Shown here: in pieces, positions 48,611-63,600 of the stretch
Position numbering within the stretch: position 1 is the stretch's first letter
Layout: every line of letters starts with the position of its first letter
Origin: Neoechinorhynchus agilis
Taxonomy: Eukaryota > Acanthocephala
Assembly (NCBI GenBank): GCA_051530055.1
Contig: CM121341.1
Location: 6,138,001 to 6,202,000, forward strand
Reading direction: 5' to 3'
DNA length: 64,000 nucleotides
Program-made: the position numbers and the translations under genes
The notes under the pieces: model-generated
Told to the model about the DNA's origin: nothing
The model's input: only the letters and a program-made list of their open reading frames with translations
Database searches by the model: none

Positions 48611-51600
48611 TTTCTTCAAAGAAATTCTTAAAATTGTTTTAGTGGGCATGATGTCGTCATGTCATCGACCGGGATATAAACAGTAGTTACCGCATGCGCG
48701 AAAATGTGTGGGTGGGTGTGTTCGGTTTTTTGTAGAATATAGAACCTATCTACTAGCGGCTCGGTCACAAAAATGAACTTGACGACGCGCTAGAGAGAAG
48801 GAAGAATCCATATGCGAAACCTGTACATTGTAATGCTTTACCCGAACTGAACTTCTTTTAGCGAGTGATCGATTGCGTACTGACGTTTTATATTTTCTTC
48901 AAAAAAATTCTTAAAATTGTTATAGTGGGCATGATGTCGTCATGCCATCGATCGGGATATAAACAGTAGTAATCGCATGCGTGTAAATGTGTAGGTGGGT
49001 GTGTTCGGTATTGCGTGGAATATAGAACATGTCCGCTAGCGGATCGGTCACAAAAATGAACTTGACGACGCGCTAGAGAGCAGGAAGAATCCATATGCGG
49101 AACCTGTACATTGTAATGCTTTACCCGAAATGAACTTCTTTCAGCGAGTGATCGATTTCGTACTGACGTTTTATATTTTCTTCAAGGAAATTCTTAAAAT
49201 TGTTATAGTGGGCATGATGTCGTCATGCCTTCGATCGGGATATAAACAGTAGTAACCGCATGCGTGTAAATGTGTAGGTGGATGTGTTCGGTTTTGTGTA
49301 GAATATAGAACATGTCTTCTAGCGGCTCGGTCACAAAAATGAACTTGACGACGTGCTAGAGAGCATGAAGAATCCATATGCGGAACCTGTACATTGTAAT
49401 GCTTTACCCGAAATGAACTTCTTTCAGCGAGTGATCGATTGCGTAGTGACGTTTTATATTTTATTCAAAGAAATTCTTAAAATTGTTATAGTGTGCATGA
49501 TGTCGTCATGCCTTCGATCGGGATATAAACAGTAGTAGCCGCATGCGTGTGAATGTGTAGGTGGGTGTGTTCGGTTTTGTGTAGAATATAGAACGTGTCT
49601 ACTAGCGGCTCGGTCACAAAAATGAACTGGACGACGCGCTAGAGAGCAGGAAGAATCCATGTGCGAAACCTGTACATTGTAATGCTTTACCCGAAATGAA
49701 CTTCTTTTAGCTAGTTATCGATTGCGTACTGACGTTTTATATTTTCTTCAAAGAAATTCTTAAAATTGTTATAGTGGGCATGATGTCGTCATGCCATCGA
49801 TCGGGATATAAACAGTAGTAACCGCATGCGTGTAAATGTGTAGGTGGGTGTGTTCGGTTTTGTGTAGAATATAGAACATGTCTACTAGCGGCTCGGTCAC
49901 AAAAAATAACTTGACGACGCGCTAGAGAGCAGGAAGAATCCATTTGCGAAACCTGTACATTGTAATGCTTTACCCGAAATGAACTTCTTTTAGCGAGTGA
50001 TCGATTGCGTACTGACGTTTTATATTTTCTTCAAAGAAATTCTTAAAATTGTTATAGTGGGCATGATGTCGTCATGCCATCGATCGGGATATAAACAGTA
50101 GTAACCGCATGCGCGAAAATGTGTAGGTGGGTGTGTTCGGTTTTTTGTAGAATATAGAACATATCTACTAGCGGCTCGGTCACAAAAATGAACTTGACGA
50201 CGCGCTAGAGAGAAGGAAGAATCCATATGCGAAACCTGTACATTGTAATGCTTTACCCGAAATGAACTTCTTTCAGCGAGTGATCGATTGCGTACTGACG
50301 TTTTATATAACATGTCTACTAGCGGCTCGGTCACAAAAATGGACTTGACGACGCGCTAGAGAGCATGAAGAATCCATATACGGAACCTGTACATTGTAAT
50401 GCTTTACCCGAAATGAACTTCTTTCAGCGAGTGATCGATTGCGTAGTGACGTTTTATATTTTCTTCAAAGAAATTCTTAAAATTGTTATAGTAAGCATGA
50501 TGTCGTCATGCCTTCGATCGGGATATAAACATTAGTAACCGCATGCGTGTAAATGTGTAGGTGGGTGTGTTCGGTTTTGTGTAGAATATAGAACATGTCT
50601 ACTAGCGGCTCGATCACAAAAATTAACTTGACGACGCGCTAGAGAGCAGGAAGAATCCATATGCGAAACCTGTACATTGTAATGCTTTACCCGAAATGAA
50701 CTTCTTTCAGCGAGTGATCGATTTCGTACTGACGTTTTATATTTTCTTCAAAGAAATTCTTAAAATTGTTATAGTGGGCATGATGTCGTCATGCCATCGA
50801 TCGGGATATAAACAGTAGTAACCGCATGCGTGTAAATGTGTAGGTGGGTGTGTTCGGTTTTGTGTAGAATATAGAACATGTCCGCAAGCGGATCGGTCAC
50901 AAAAATGAACTTGACGACGCGCTAGAGAGCAGGAAGAATCCATATGCGGAACCTGTACATTGTAATGCTTTACCCGAAATGAACTTCTTTCAACGAGTGA
51001 TCGATTTCGTACTGACGTTTTATATTTTCTTCAAGGAAATTCTTGAAATTGTTATAGTGGGCATGATGTCGTCATGCCTTCGATCGGGATATAAACAGTA
51101 GTAACCGCATGCGCGAAAATGTGTAGGTGGGTGTGTTCGGTTTTGTGTAGAATATAGAACATGTCTTCTAGCGGCTCGGTCACAAAAATGAACTTGACGA
51201 CGCTAGAAGAGCATGAAGAATCCATATGCGGAACCTGTACATTGTAATGCTTTACCCGAAATGAACTTCTTTCAGCGAGTGATCGATTGCGTAGTGACGT
51301 TTTATATTTTCTTCAAAGAAATTCTTAAAATTGTTATAGTGGGCATGATGTCGTCATGCCATCGATCGGGATATAAACAGTAGTAACCGCATGCGCGAAA
51401 ATGTGTAGGTGGGTGTGTTCGGTTTTTTGTAGAATATAGAACATGTCCGCTAGCGGATCGGTCACAAAAATGAACTTGACGACGCGCTAGAGAGAAGGAA
51501 GAATCCATATGCGAAACCTGTACATTGTAATGCTTTAACCGAAATGAACTTCTTTTAGCGAGTGATCGATTGCGTACTGACGTTTTTTATTTTCTTCAAA

Positions 51601-54600
51601 GAAATTCTTAAAATTGTTATAGTGGGCATGATGTCGTCAAGTCGTCGACCGGGATATAAACAGTAGTAACCGCATGCGTGTAAATGTGTAGGTGGGTGTG
51701 TTCGGTTTTGTTCAGAATATAGAACATGTCCACTGGCGACTCGATAACAAAAAGAACTTGACGACGCGCTAGAGAGCAGGAAGAATCCATATGCGAAACC
51801 TGTACATTGTAATCTTTTACAGAAATGAACTTCTTTCAGCGAGTGATCGATTGCGTACTGACGTTTTATATTTTCTTCAAAGAAATTCTCAAAAATTGTT
51901 ATAGTGGGCATGATGTCTTCATGCAATCGATCGGGATATAAACAGTAGTAACCGCATGCGTGCAAATGTGTAGGTGGGTGTGTCCGGTTTTGTGTAGAAT
52001 ATAGAACATGTCCATTAGCGACTCGGTCACAAAAATGAACTTGACGACGCGCTAGAGAGCAGGAAGTATCCATATGCGAAACCTGTACATTGTAATGCTT
52101 TTCCCGAAATGAACTTCTTTTAGCGAGTTATCGATTGCGTACTTACGTTTTATATTTTCTTCAAAGAAATTTTTAAAATTGTTTTAGTGGGCATGATGTC
52201 GTCATGACATCGACCGGGATATAAACAGTAGTAACCGCATGCGTGTAAATGTGTAGGTGGGTGTGTTCGGTATTGTGTAGAATATAGAACATGTCCACTA
52301 GCGACTCAGTCACAAAAATGAACTTGACGACGCGATAGAGAGCAGGACAAATCCATATGCGAAACCTGTACATTGTAATGCTTTACCCGAAATGAACTTC
52401 TTTTAGCGAGTGATCGATTGCGTACTGACGTTTTATATTTTCTTCAAAGAAATTCTTAAAATTGTTATAGTGGGCATGATGTCGTCATGCCATCGATCGG
52501 GATATAAACAGTAGTAACCGCATGCGTGTAAATGTGTAGGTTTGTGTGTTCGGTTTTGTGTAGAATATAGAACGTGTCTACTAGCGGCTCGGTCACAAAA
52601 AATAACTTGACGACGCGCTAGAGAGCAGGAAGAATCCATATGGGAACCTGTACATTGTAATGCTTTAACCGAAATGAACTTCTTTTAGCGAGTGGTGGAT
52701 TGCGTACTGACGTTTTATATTTTCTTCAAAGAAATTCTTAAAATTGTTATAGTTGGCATGATGTCGTCATGCCATCGATCAGGATATAAACAGTAGTAAC
52801 CGCATGCGCGAAAATGTGTAGGTGGGTGTGTTCGGTTTTTTTGTAGAATATAGAACATATTTACTAGCGGCTCGGTCACAAAAATGAACTTGACGACGCG
52901 CTAGAGAGAAGGAAGAATCAATATGCGAAACCTGTACATTGTAATGCTTTACCCGAAATGAACTTCTTTTAGCGAGTGATCGATTGCGTACTGACGTTTT
53001 ATATTTTCTTCAAAGAAATTCTTAAAATTGTTTTAGTGGGCATGATGTCGTCATGCCATCGATCGGGATATAAACAGTAGTAACCGCATGCGTGTAAATG
53101 TGTAGGTGGGTGTGTTCGGTTTTGTGTAGAATGTAGAACATGTCTACTAGCGGCTCGGTCACAAAAATGAACTTGACGACGCGCTAGAGAGCATGAAGAA
53201 TCCATATGCGGAACCTGTACATTGTAATGCTTTACCCGAAATGAACTTCTTTCAGCGAGTGATCGATTGCGTAGTGACGTTTTATATTTTCTTCAAAGAA
53301 ATTCTTAAAATTGTTGTAGTGGGCATGATGTCGTCATGCCATCGATCGGGATATAAACAGTAGTAACCGCATGCGCGAAAATGTGTAGGTGGGTGTGTTC
53401 TGTTTTTTGTAGAATATAGAACATATCTACTAGCGGCTCGGTCACAAAAATGAACTTGACGACGCGCTAGAGAGAAGGAAGAATCCATCTGCGAAACCTG
53501 TACATTGTAATGCTTTACCCGAAATGAACTTCTTTCAGCGAGTGATCGATTGCGTACTGACGTTTTATATTTTCTTCAAAGAAATTCTTAAAATTGTTTT
53601 AGTTGGCATGATGTCGTCAAGTCGTCGACCGGGATATGAACAGTAGTAACCGCATGCGTGTAAATGTGTAGGTGGGTGTGTTCGGTTTTGTGTAGAATAT
53701 AGAACATGTCCACTAGCGACTCGGTCACAAAAATGAACTTGACGAAGCGCTAGAGAGCAGGAAGAATCCATATGCGAAACCTGTACATTGTAATGCTTTA
53801 CCAGAAATGAACTTCTTTCTGCGAGTGATCGATTGCGTACTTACGTTTTTTATTTTCTTCAAAGAAATTCTTAAAATTGTTATAGTGGGCATGATGTCGT
53901 CATGCAATCGATCGGGATATAAACAGTAGTAACCGCATGCGTGTAAATGTGTAGGTGGGTGTGTACGGTTTTGTGTAGAATATAGAACATGTCCATTAGC
54001 GACTCGGTCACAAAAATGAACTTGACGACGCGCTAGAGAGCAGGAAGTATCCATATGCGAAACCTGTACATTGTAATGCTTTTCCAGAAATGAACTTCTT
54101 TTAGCGAGTGATCGATTGCGTACTTACGTTTTATATTTTCTTCAAAGAAATTTTTAAAATTGTTTTAGTGGGCATGATGTCGTCATGTCATCGACCGGGA
54201 TATAAACAGTAGTAACCGCATGCGTGTAAATGTGTAGGTGGGTGTGTTCGGTATTGTGTAGAATATAGAACATGTCCACTAGCGACTCGGTCACAAAAAT
54301 GAACTTGACGACGCGATAGAGAGCAGGACAAATCCATATGCGAAACCTGTACATTGTAATGCTTTACCCGAAATGAACTTCTTTTAGCGGGTGATCGATT
54401 GCGTACTGACGTTTTATATTTTCTTCAAAGAAATTCTTAAAATTGTAATAGTGGGCATGATGTCGTCATGCCATCGACCGGGATATAAACAGTAGTAACC
54501 GCATGCGTGTAAATGTGTAGGTGGGCGTGTTCGGTTTTGTGTAGAATATAGAACATGTCTACTAGCGGCTCGGTCCCAAAAAATAACTTGACGACGCGCT

Positions 54601-57600
54601 AGAAGGAAACGGGAAGAATCCATATGTGAACCTGTACATTGTAATGCTTTTACCGAAATGAACTTCTTTTAGCGAGTGGTGGATTGCGTACTGACGTTTT
54701 ATATTTTCTTCAAAGAAATTCTTAAAATTGTTATAGTTGGCATGATGTCGTCATGCCATCGATCGCGATATAAACAGTAGCAACCGCATGCGCGAAAATG
54801 TGTAGGTAGGTGTGTTCGGTTTTTTGTAGAATATAGAACATATCTACTAGCGGCTCGGTCACAAAAATGAACTTGACGACGCGCTAGAGAGAAGGAAGAA
54901 TCCATATGCGAAACCTGTACATTGTAATGCTTTACCCGAAATGAACTTCTTTCGGCGAGTGATCGATTGCGTACTGATAGAATATATTTTCTTCAAAAAT
55001 TCTATAATCCTTAAAATTGTTTTAGTCGGCATGATGTCGTCATGCCATCGATCGGGATATAAACAGTAGTAACCGCATGCGTGTAAATGTGTAGGTGGGT
55101 GTGTTCGGTTTTGTGTAGAATATAGAACATGTCTACTAGCGGCTCGGTCACAAAAATGAACTTGACGACGCGCTAGAGAGCATGAAGAATCCATATGCGG
55201 AACCTGTACATTGTATTACTTTACCCGAAATGAACTTCTTTCAGCGAGTGATCGATTGCGTAGTGACGTTTTATATTTTCTTGAAAGAAATTCTTAAAAT
55301 TGTTATAGTGGGCATGATGTCGTCATGCCATCGATCGGGATATAAACAGTAGTAACCGCATGCGTGTAAATGTGTAGGTGGGTGTGTTCGGTTTTTTGTA
55401 GAATATAGAACATATCTACTAGCGGCTCGGTCACAAAAATGAACTTGACGACGCGCTAGAGAGAAGGAAGAATCCATATGCGAAACCTGTACATTGTAAT
55501 GCTTTACCCGAAATGAACTTCTTTCAGCGAGTGATCGATTGCGTACTGACGTTTTATATTTTCTTCAAAGAAATTCTTAAAATTGTTTTAGTGGGCATGA
55601 TGTCGTCATGCAATCGATCGGGATATAAACAGTAGTAACCGCATGCGTGTAAATGTGTAGGTGGGTTTGTTCGGTTTTGTGTAGAATATAGAACATGTCT
55701 ACTAGCGGCTCGGTCACAAAAATGGACTTGACGACGCGCTAGAGAGCATGAAGAATCCATATGCGGAACCTGTACATTGTAATGCTTTACCCGAAATGAA
55801 CTTCTTTCAGCGAGTGATCGATTGCGTAGTGACGTTTTATATTTTATTCAAAGAAATTCTTAAAATTGTTATAGTGTGCATGATGTCGTCATGCCTTCGA
55901 TCGGGATATAAACAGTAGTAACCGCATGCGTGTCAATGTGTAGGTGGGTGTGTTCGGTTTTGTGTAGAATATAGAACATGTCTACAAGCGGCTCGGTCAC
56001 AAAAATGAACTTGACGACGCGCTAGAGAGCAGGAAGAATCCATATGCGGAACCTGTACATTGTAATGCTTTACCAGAAATGTATATCTTTCAGCGAGTGA
56101 TCGATTTCGTACTGACGTTTTATATTTTCTTCAAAGAAATTCTTAAAATTGTTATAGTGGGCATGATGTCGTCATGCCATCGATCGGGATATAAACAGTA
56201 GTAACCGCATGCGTGTAAATGTATAGGTGGGTGTGTTCGGTTTTGTTTAGAATATAGAACATATCTACTAGCAGCTCAGTCACAAAAATGAACTTGACGA
56301 TGCGCTAGAGATCAGGAAGAATCCATATGCGGAACCTGTACATTGTAATGCTTTACCCGAAATGAACTTCTTTCAACGAGTGATCGATTTCGTACTGACG
56401 TTTTATATTTTCTTCAAGGAAATTCTTGAAATTGTTATAGTGGGCATGATGTCGTCATGCCTTCGATCGGGATATAAACAGTAGTAACCGCATACGTGTA
56501 AATGTGTAGGTGGGTGTGTTCGGTTTTGTGTAGAATATAGAACATGTCTACTAGCGGCTCGGTCACAAAAATGAACTTGACGACGCGCTAGAGAGCAGGA
56601 AGAATCCATATGCGGAACCTGTACATTGTAATGCTTTACCCGAAATGAACTTCTTTCAGCGAGTGATCGATTGCGTAGTGACGTTTTATATTTTCTTCAA
56701 AGAAATTCTTAAAATTGTTATAGTGGGCATGATGTCGTCATACCGTCAGTCAGGATATAAACAGTAGTAACCGCATGCGAGAAAATGTGTAGGTAGGTGT
56801 GTTCGGTTTTTTGTAGAATATAGAACATATCTACTAGCGGCTCAGTCACAAAAATGAACTTGACGACGCGCTAGAGAGAAGGAAGAATCCATATGCGAAA
56901 CCTGTACATTGTAATGCTTTACCCGAAATGAACTTCTTTCAGCGAGTGATCGATTGCGTACTGACGTTTTATATTTTCTTCAAATTCTTAAAATTGTTTT
57001 AGTGGGCATGATGTCGTCAAGTCGTGGACCGGGATATAAACAGTAGTAACCGCATGCGTGTAAATGTGTAGGTGGGTGTGTTCAGTTTTGTGTAGAATAT
57101 AGAACATGTCCACTAGCGACTCGGTCACAAAAATGAACTTGACGACGCGCTAGAGAGCAGGAAGAATCCATATGCGAAACCTGTACATTGTAATGCTTTA
57201 CCAGAAATGAACTACTTTCTGCGAGTGATCGATTGCGTACTTACGTTTTTTATTTTCTTCAAAGAAATTCTTAAAATTGTTATAGTGGGCATGATGTCGT
57301 CATGCAATCGATCGGGATATAAACAGTAGTAACCGCATGCGTGTAAATGTGTAGGTGGGTGTGTCCGGTTTTGTGTAGAATATAGAACATGTCCATTAGC
57401 GACTCGGTCACAAAAATGAACTTGACGACGCGCTAGAGAGCAGGAAGTATCCATATGCGAAACCTGTACATTGTAATGCTTTTCCCGAAATGAACTTCTT
57501 TTAGCGAGTTATCGATTGCGTACTTACGTTTTATATTCTCTTCAAAGAAATTTTTAAAATTGTTTTAGTGGGCATGATGTCGTCATGTCATCGACCGGGA

Positions 57601-60600
57601 TATAAACAGTAGTAACCGCATGCGTGTAAATGTGTAGGTGGGTGTGTTCGGTATTGTGTAGAATATAGAACATGTCCACTAGCGACTCAGTCACAAAAAT
57701 GAACTTGACGACGCGATAGAGCAGGACAAATCCATATGCCGAAACCTGTACATTGTAATGCTTTACCGAAATGAACTTCTTTTGTGAGTGATCGATTGCG
57801 TACTGACGTTTTATATTTTCTTCAAAGAAATTCTTAAAATTGTAATAGTGGGCATGATGTCGTCATGCCATCGACCGGGATAAAAACAGTAGTAACCGCA
57901 TGCGTGTAAATGTGTAGGTGGGTGTGTTCGGTATTGTGTAGAATATAGAACATGTCCACTAGCGACTCGGTCACAAAAATGAACTTGACGGCGCGATAGA
58001 GAGCAGGACAAATCCATATGCGAAACCTGTACATTGTAATGCTTTACCCGAAATGAACTTCTTTTAGCGAGTGATCGATTGCGTACTGACGTTTTATATT
58101 TTCTTCAAAGAAATTCTTAAAATTGTCATAGTGGGCATGATGTCGTCACGCCATCGACCGGGATATAAACAGTAGTAACCGCATGCGTGTAAATGTGTAG
58201 GTGGGTGTGTTCGGTTTTGTGTAGAATATAGAACATGTCTACTAGCGGCTCGGTCACAAAAATGAACTTGACGACGCGCTAGAGAGCATTAAGAATCCAT
58301 ATGCGGAACCTGTACATTGTAATGCGTTACCCGAAATGAACTTCTTTCAGCGAGTGATCGATTGCGTAGTGACGTTTTATATTTTATTCAAAGAAATTCT
58401 TAAAATTGTTATAGTGTGCATGATGTCGTCATGCCTTCGATCGGGATATAAACAGTAGTAACCGCATGCGTGTAAATGTGTAGGTGGGTGTGTTCGGTTT
58501 TTTGTAGAATATAGAACATATCTACAAGCGGCTCGGTCACAAAAATGAACTTGACGACGCGCTAGAGAGAAGGAAGAATCCATATGCGAAACCTGTACAT
58601 TGTAATGCTTTACCCGAAATGAACTTCTTTTAGCGACTGATCGATTGCGTACTTACGTTCTATATTTTCTTCAAAGAAATTCTTAAAATTGTTATAGTGT
58701 GCATGATGTCGTTATGCCTTCGATCGGGATATAAACAGTAGTAACCGCATGCGTGTAAATGTGTAGGTGGGTGTGTTCGGTTTTGTGTAGAATATAGAAC
58801 ATGTCCACTAGCGACTCGGTCACAAAAATGAACTTGACGACGCGATAGAGAGCAGGACAAATCCATATGCGAAACCTGTACATTGATGCTTTTTACGAAA
58901 TGAACTTCTTTCAGCGAGTGATCGATTGCGTACTGACGTTTTTATTTTCTTCAAAGAAATTCTTAAAATTGTTATAGTGGGCATGATGTCGTCATGCAAT
59001 CGATCAGGATATAAACAGAAGTAACCGCATGCGTGTAAATGTGTAGGTGGGTGTGTTCGGTTTTGTGTAGAATATAGAACATGTCTACTAGCGGCTCGGT
59101 CACAAAAATGGACTTGACGATGCGCTAGAGAGCATGAAGAATCCATATGCGGAACCTGTACATTGTAATGCTATACCCGAAATGAACTTCTTTCAGCGAG
59201 TGATCGATTGCGTAGTGACGTTTTATATTTTATTCAAAGAAATTCTTAAAATTGTTATAGTGTGCATGATGTCGTCATGCCTTCGATCAGGATATAAACA
59301 GTAGTAGCCGCATGCGTGTGAATGTGTAGGTGGGTGTGTTCGGTTTTGTGTAGAATATAGAACGTGTCTACTAGCGGCTCGGTCACAAAAATGAACTTGA
59401 CGACGCGCTAGAGAGCAGGAAGAATCCATATGCGGAACCTGTACATTGTAATGCTTTACCCGAAATGAACTTCTTTCAGCGAGTGATCGATTTCGTACTG
59501 ACGTTTTATATTTTCTTCAAAGAAATTCTTAAAATTGTTATAGGTAACATGATGTCGTCATGCCATCGATCGGGATATAAACAGTAGTAACCGCATGCGT
59601 GTAAATGTGTAGGTGGGTGTGTTCGGTTTTGTTTAGAATATAGAACATGTCTACTAGCGGCTCGGTCACAAAAATGAACTTGACGATGCGCTAGAGAGCA
59701 GGAAGAATCCATATGCGGAACCTGTACATTGTAATGCTTTACCCGAAATGAACTTCTTTCAACGAGTGATCGATTTCGTACTGACGTTTTATATTTTCTT
59801 CAAGGAAATTCTTAAAATTGTTATAGTGGGCATGATGTCGTCATGCCTTCGATCGGGATATAAACAGTAGTAACCGCATGCGTGTAAATGTGTAGGTGGG
59901 TGTGTTCGGTTTTGTGTAGAATATAGAACATGTCTACTAGCGGCTCGGTCACAAAAATGAACTTGACGACGCGCTAGAGAGCATGAAGAATCCATATGCG
60001 GAACCTGTACATTGTAATGCTTTACCCGAAATGAACTTCTTTCAGCGAGTGATCGATTTCGTACTGACGTTTTATATTTTCTTCAAAGAAATTCTTAAAA
60101 TTGTTATAGTGGGCATTATGTCGTCATGCCATCGATCGGGATATAAACAGTAGTAACCGCATGCGCGAAAATGTGTAGGTGGGTGTGTTCGGTTTTGTGT
60201 AGAGTATAGAACATGTCTACTAGCGGCTCGATCACAAAAATTAACTTGACGACGCGCTAGAGAGAAGGAAGAATCCATATGCGAAACCTGTACATTGTAA
60301 TGCTTTACCCGAAATGAACTTCTTTCAGCGAGTGATCGATTGCGTACTGACGTTTTATATTTTCTTCAAAGAAATTCTTAAAATTGTTTTAGTGGGCATG
60401 ATGTCGTCAAGTCGTCGACCGGGATATAAACAGTAGTAACCGCATGCGTGTAAATGTGTAGGTGGGCGTGTTCGGTTTTGTGTAGAATATAGAACATGTC
60501 TACTAGCGGCTCGGTCCCAAAAAATAACTTGACGACGCGCTAGAGAGCAGGAAGAATCCATATGTGAACCTGTACATTGTAATGCTTTAACCGAAATGAA

Positions 60601-63600
60601 CTTCTTTTAGCGAGTGGTGGATTGCGGACATTTTATATTTTCTTCAAAGAAATTCTTAAAATTGTTATAGTTGGCATGATGTCGTCATGCCATCGATCAG
60701 GATATAAACAGTAGTAACCGCATGCGCGAAAATGTGTGTAGGTGGGTGTGTTCGGTTTTTTTGTAGAATATGGGCTGTATTTACTAGCGGCTCGGTCACA
60801 AAAATGAACTTGACGACGCGCTAGAGAGAAGGAAGAATCCATATGCGAAACCTGTACATTGTAATGCTTTACCCGAAATGAACTTCTTTCAGCGAGTAAT
60901 CGATTGCGTACTGACGTTTTATATTTTCTTCAAAGAAATTCTTAAAATTGTTTTAGTGGGCATGATGTCGTCATGTCATCGACCGGGATATAAACAGTAG
61001 TTACCGCATGCGCGAAAATGTGTAGGTGGGTGTGTTCGGTTTTTTGTAGAATATAGAACATATCTACTAGCGGCTCGGTCACAAAAATGAACTTGACGAC
61101 GCGCTAGAGAGAAGGAAGAATCAATATGCGAAACCTGTACATTGTAATGCTTTACCCGAAATGAACTTCTTTTAGCGAGTGATCGATTGCGTACTGACGT
61201 TTTATATTTTCTTCAAAAAAATTCTTAAAATTGTTATAGTGGGCATGATGTCGTCATGCCATCGATCGGGATATAAACAGTAGTAATCGCAAGCGTGTAA
61301 ATGTGTAGGTGGGTGTGTTCGGTATTGCGTGGAATATAGAACATGTCCGCTAGCGGATCGGTCACAAAAATGAACTTGACGACGCGCTAGAGAGCAGGAA
61401 GAATCCATATGCGGAACCTGTACATTGTAATGCTTTACCAGAAATGAACTTCTTTCTGCGAGTGATCGATTGCGTACTGACGTTTTTTATTTTCTTCAAA
61501 GAAATTCTTAAAATTGTTATAGTGGGCATGATATCGTCATGCAATCGATCGGGATATAAACAGTAGTAACCGCATGCGTGTAAATGTGTAGGTGGGTGTG
61601 TCCGGTTTTGTGTAGAATATAGAACATGTCCATTAGCGACTCGGTCACAAAAATGAACTTGACGACGCGCTAGAGAGCGGGAAGTATCCATATGCGAAAC
61701 CTGTACATTGTAATGCTTTTCCCGAAATGAACTTCTTTTAGCGAGTGATCGATTGCGTACTTACGTTTTATATTTTCTTCAAAGAAATTTTTAAAATTGT
61801 TTTTTAGTGAAAGCAGTGTCGTCATGTCATCGACCGGGATATAAACAGTAGTAACCGCATGCGTGTAAATGTGTGAGTGGGTGTGTTCATTATTGTGTAG
61901 GGTATAAGTGCTGTCCACTAGCGACTCAGTCACAAAAATGAAAACTTGACGACGCGATGAGAGCAGGAAGAATCCATATGCGAAACCTGTACATTGTAAT
62001 GCTTTACCCGAAATGAACTTCTTTTAGCAAGTGATCGATTGCGTACTGACGTTTTATATTTTCTTCAAAGAAATTCTTAAAATTGTCATAGTGGGCATGA
62101 TGTCGTCATGCCATCGATCGGGATATAAACAGTAGTAACCGCATGCGTGTAAATGTGTAGGTGGGTGTGTTCGGTATTGTGTAGAATATAGAACATGTCC
62201 ACTAGCGACTCGATCACAAAAATGAACTTGACGGCGCGATAGAGAGCAGGACAAATCCATATGCGAAACCTGTACATTGTAATGCTTTACCCGAAATGAA
62301 CTTTTTTTAGCGAGTGATCGATTGCGTACTGACGTTTTATATTTTCTTCAAAGAAATTCTTAAAATTGTCATAGTGGGCATGATGTCGTCATGCCATCGA
62401 TCGGGATATAAACAGTAGTAACCGCATGCGTGTAAATGTGTAGGTGGGTATGTTCGGTTTTGTGTAGAATATAGAACATGTCTACTAGCGACTCGGTCAC
62501 AAAAATGAACTTGACGACGCGCTAGAGAGCAGGAAGAATCCATATGCGAAACCTGTACATTGTAATGCTTTACCCGAAATGAACTTCTTTCAGCGAGTGA
62601 TCGATTGCGTAGTGACGTTTTATATTTTATTCAAAGGAAATTCTTAAAATTGTTATAGTGTGCATGATGTCGTCATGCCTTCGATCGGGATATAAACAGT
62701 AGTAACCGCATGCGTGTAAATGTGTAGGTGGGTGTGTTCGGTTTTTTGTAGAATATAGAACATATCTACTAGCGGCTCGGTCACAAAAATGGACTTGACG
62801 ACGCGCTAGAGAGAAGGAAGAATCCATATGCGAAACCTGTACATTGTAATGCTTTACCCGAAATGAACTTCTTTTAGCGACTGATCGATTGCGTACTTAC
62901 GTTCTATATTTTCTTCAAAGAAATTCTTAAAATTGTTATAGTGTGCATGATGTCGTCATGCCTTCGATCGGGATATAAACAGTAGTAACCGCATGCGTGT
63001 AAATGTGTAGGTGGGTGTGTTCGGTTTTGTGTAGAATATAGAACATGTCTACTAGCGATTCGGTCACAAAAATGAACTTGACGACGCGCTAGAGAGCAGG
63101 AAGAATCGATATGCGAAACCTGTACATTGTAATGCTTTACCCGAAATGAACTTCTTTTAGCGAGTGATCGATTGCGTACTGACGTTTTTTATTTTCTTCA
63201 AAGAAATTCTTAAAATTGTTATAGTGGGCATGATGTCGTCATGCAATCGATCGGGATATAAACAGAAGTAACCGCATGCGTGTAAATGTGTAGGTGGGTT
63301 TGTTCGGTTTTGTGTAGAATATAGAACATGTCTACTAGCGGCTCGGTCACAAAAATGGACTTGACGACGCGCTAGAGAGCATGAAGAATCCATATGCGGA
63401 ACCTGTACATTGTAATGCTTTACCCGAAATGAACTTCTTTCAGCGGGTGATCGATTGCGTAGTGACGTTTTATATTTTCTTCAAAGAAATTCTTAAAATT
63501 GTTATAGTGGGCATGATGTCGTCATGCCATCGATCGGGATATAAACAGTAGTAACCGCATGCGTGTAAATGTGTAGGTGGGTGTGTTCGGTTTTGTGTAG

